Below are positions 62,239 to 64,000 of a stretch of DNA of 64,000 nucleotides, piece after piece. The position numbers and the translations under genes were made by a program. How positions within the stretch are numbered: the stretch's first letter is position 1; the number at the start of each line of letters is the position of its first letter. The notes below the pieces were generated by a model that did no database searches, was not told where the DNA came from, and was given only the letters and a program-made list of their open reading frames with translations. Origin of the DNA: Marchantia polymorpha subsp. ruderalis (lineage: Eukaryota; Streptophyta; Marchantiopsida; Marchantiales; Marchantiaceae); contig AP031356.1 of NCBI GenBank assembly GCA_037833965.1, forward strand, positions 4,424,501-4,488,500, in the 5' to 3' direction.

Positions 62239-64000
62239 AAGTTTAATGGGATTATGGCCCTACTACATAATTTTCTTTTGCTATGGAGAGGAAAAGATTG
62301 TTGTTAATATTTAGAGAGATAAATCAGGAATTGAAGATACATTTGTATATTTTTTATGTAAAACAATTATTTTATCTTTTCAAGATTTAAAGAAAGAGTA
62401 TACAAATTTAGTTAACCTTTGACGTAAATTGAGGTTGTTGTTATCTCACTTTTGTAGGCAATGTTGTGACTTGAACAACAGTAGGGGAGGGTCGGCGGAC
62501 CATACATTCCGGCAACCATGTAGATGCCATCAACCGGATGAAATTCCAACAACCATGTAGAAGAGAAGCCGTCACTGTAGAGGCTGCAACGTTGTATCTA
62601 TTGTGTTGCAATGATCTACGCCGTAACAATGATCGCGATCGTGTCCTGGAACGTTGCGGGTACTAAAAACTAAAACTGAACCGCAAGAGGGATAGCTCAT
62701 ATGGAATCCCTAGTGTTCAAACTGTAATATTTGTAATCAAACGGTGATAACATATCGTATAGTACGGCCGTTTGTAAAAGTTCGTGCAACTAAGCGAGTC
62801 GTGTGAAGAATAAGTTTAATGGGATTATGACCCTACTACATAATTTTCTTTTGCTATGGAGAGGAAAAGATTGTTGTTAATATTTAGAGAGATAAATCAG
62901 GAATTGAAGATACATTTGTATATTTTTTATGTAAAACAATTATTTTATCTTTTCAGGATTTAAAGAAAGAGTATACAAATTTAGTTAACCTTTGACGTAA
63001 ATTGAGGTTGTTGTTATCTCACTTTTGTAGGCAATGTTGTGACTTGAACAACAGTAGGGGAGGGTCGGCGGACCATACATTCCGGCAACCATGTAGATGC
63101 CCTCAACCGGATGAAATTCCAACAACCATGTAGAAGAGAGGCCGTCACTGTAGAGGCTGCAACGTTGTATCTATTGTGTTGCAATGATCTACGCCGTAAC
63201 AATGATCGCGGTCGTGTCCTGGAACGTTGCGGGTACTAAAAACTAAAACTGAACCGCAAGAGGGATAGCTCATATGGAATCCCTAGTGTTCAAACTGTAA
63301 TATTTGTAATCAAACGGTGATAACATATCGTATAGTACGGCCGTTTGTAAAAGTTTGTGCAACTAAGCGAGTCGTGTGAAGAATAAGTTTAATGGGATTA
63401 TGGCCATACTACATAATTTTCTTTTGCTATGGAGAGGAAAAGATTGTTGTTAATATTTAGAGAGATAAATCAGGAATTGAAGATACATTTGTATATTTTT
63501 TATGTAAAACAATTATTTTATCTTTTCAGGATTTAAAGAAAGAGTATACAAATTTAGTTAACCTTTGACGTAAATTGAGGTTGTTGTTATCTCACTTTTG
63601 TAGGCAATGTTGTGACTTGAACAACAGTAGGGGAAGGTCGGCGGACCATACATTCCGGCAACCATGTAGATGCCCTCAACCGGATGAAATTCCAACAACC
63701 ATGTAGAAGAGAAGCCGTCACTGTAGAGGCTGCAACGTTGTATCTATTGTGTTGCAATGATCTACGCCGTAACAATGATCGCGATCGTGTCCTGGAACGT
63801 TGCGGGTACTAAAAACTAAAACTGAACCGCAAGAGGGATAGCTCATATGGAATCCCTAGTGTTCAAACTGTAATATTTGTAATCAAACGGTGATAACATA
63901 TCGTATAGTACGGCCGTTTGTAAAAGTTCGTGCAACTAAGCGAGTCGTGTGAAGAATAAGTTTAATGGGATTATGGCCCTACTACATAATTTTCTTTTGC
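62239..64000. repeat. 573-bp tandem array, 3 full copies and the start of a fourth
   Basis: Units at 62239-62811, 62812-63384, 63385-63957 and 63958 onward have identical spacing of 573 bases and differ by only a handful of substitutions, with no length change. The array continues past the window. Each unit holds a 62-codon minus-strand frame (62629-62441, 63202-63014, 63775-63587) of unknown origin, starting MLRRRSLQHNRY. One amino acid differs between the first copy and the others. I cannot assign it to a known element; it behaves like a young satellite or local amplification. Confidence 0.95.

Noticed and set aside
33162-64000. CRISPR array or bacterial operon interpretation of the tandem repeats
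   Set aside because: Repeat units are 253 and 573 bases with no spacer-repeat pattern, and the genes are spliced eukaryotic genes.

Overview
The window looks like nuclear DNA of a land plant. It carries three plant-type, intron-rich protein genes in about 64 kb, long AT-rich intergenic blocks, purine-rich leaders, a Copia-type primer-binding site, and insertions that look organellar. A short stretch (49180-49311) reads as plastid NdhD, and from memory it is close to the bryophyte/liverwort form. I therefore lean to a bryophyte, possibly a liverwort, but this rests on recall and was not searched.

Layout. (1) 103-10542, + strand: the last 23 visible exons (about 1,209 codons, 5' end outside the window) of symplekin/PTA1 (ESP4-like), the scaffold of the pre-mRNA 3'-end processing machinery. 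It has one GC-AG intron, an almost entirely phase-0 intron set, and one intron holding two minus-strand group II intron domain V relics. (2) 10.5-25.6 kb: no gene recognised. Strongly strand-asymmetric simple-sequence tracts occur at 12.35-12.75 kb and again at 24.2-25.1 kb, the latter just upstream of gene 2. (3) 25673-29155, + strand: a complete PP2C-type Ser/Thr phosphatase of 445 aa in four exons, with a probable poly(A) signal at 30083. (4) 30.1-43.2 kb: mobile and repeat DNA, including a 1.5-kb long-TIR element with a 253-bp internal tandem array, a Copia LTR with PBS, and an AT-rich block. (5) 43218-46022, - strand: a complete nodulin-like/NFD4-type major facilitator transporter of 630 aa in three exons. 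(6) 46-62 kb: purine/pyrimidine tracts upstream of gene 5, a plastid-derived ndhD fragment, two further members of the long-TIR family (50161-50756 and 53969-54360), a second AT-rich block, a GC-rich island and a snapback hairpin. (7) 62239 to the window end: a tandem array of a 573-bp unit, more than three nearly identical copies, running out of the window.

The three genes have no evident joint pathway (RNA 3' processing, phosphatase signalling, membrane transport). The most notable structures not explained by ordinary annotation are the twin domain V relics in the symplekin intron, the three-member TIR family with a repeated TTGATGGGACC-like box, and the 573-bp array.
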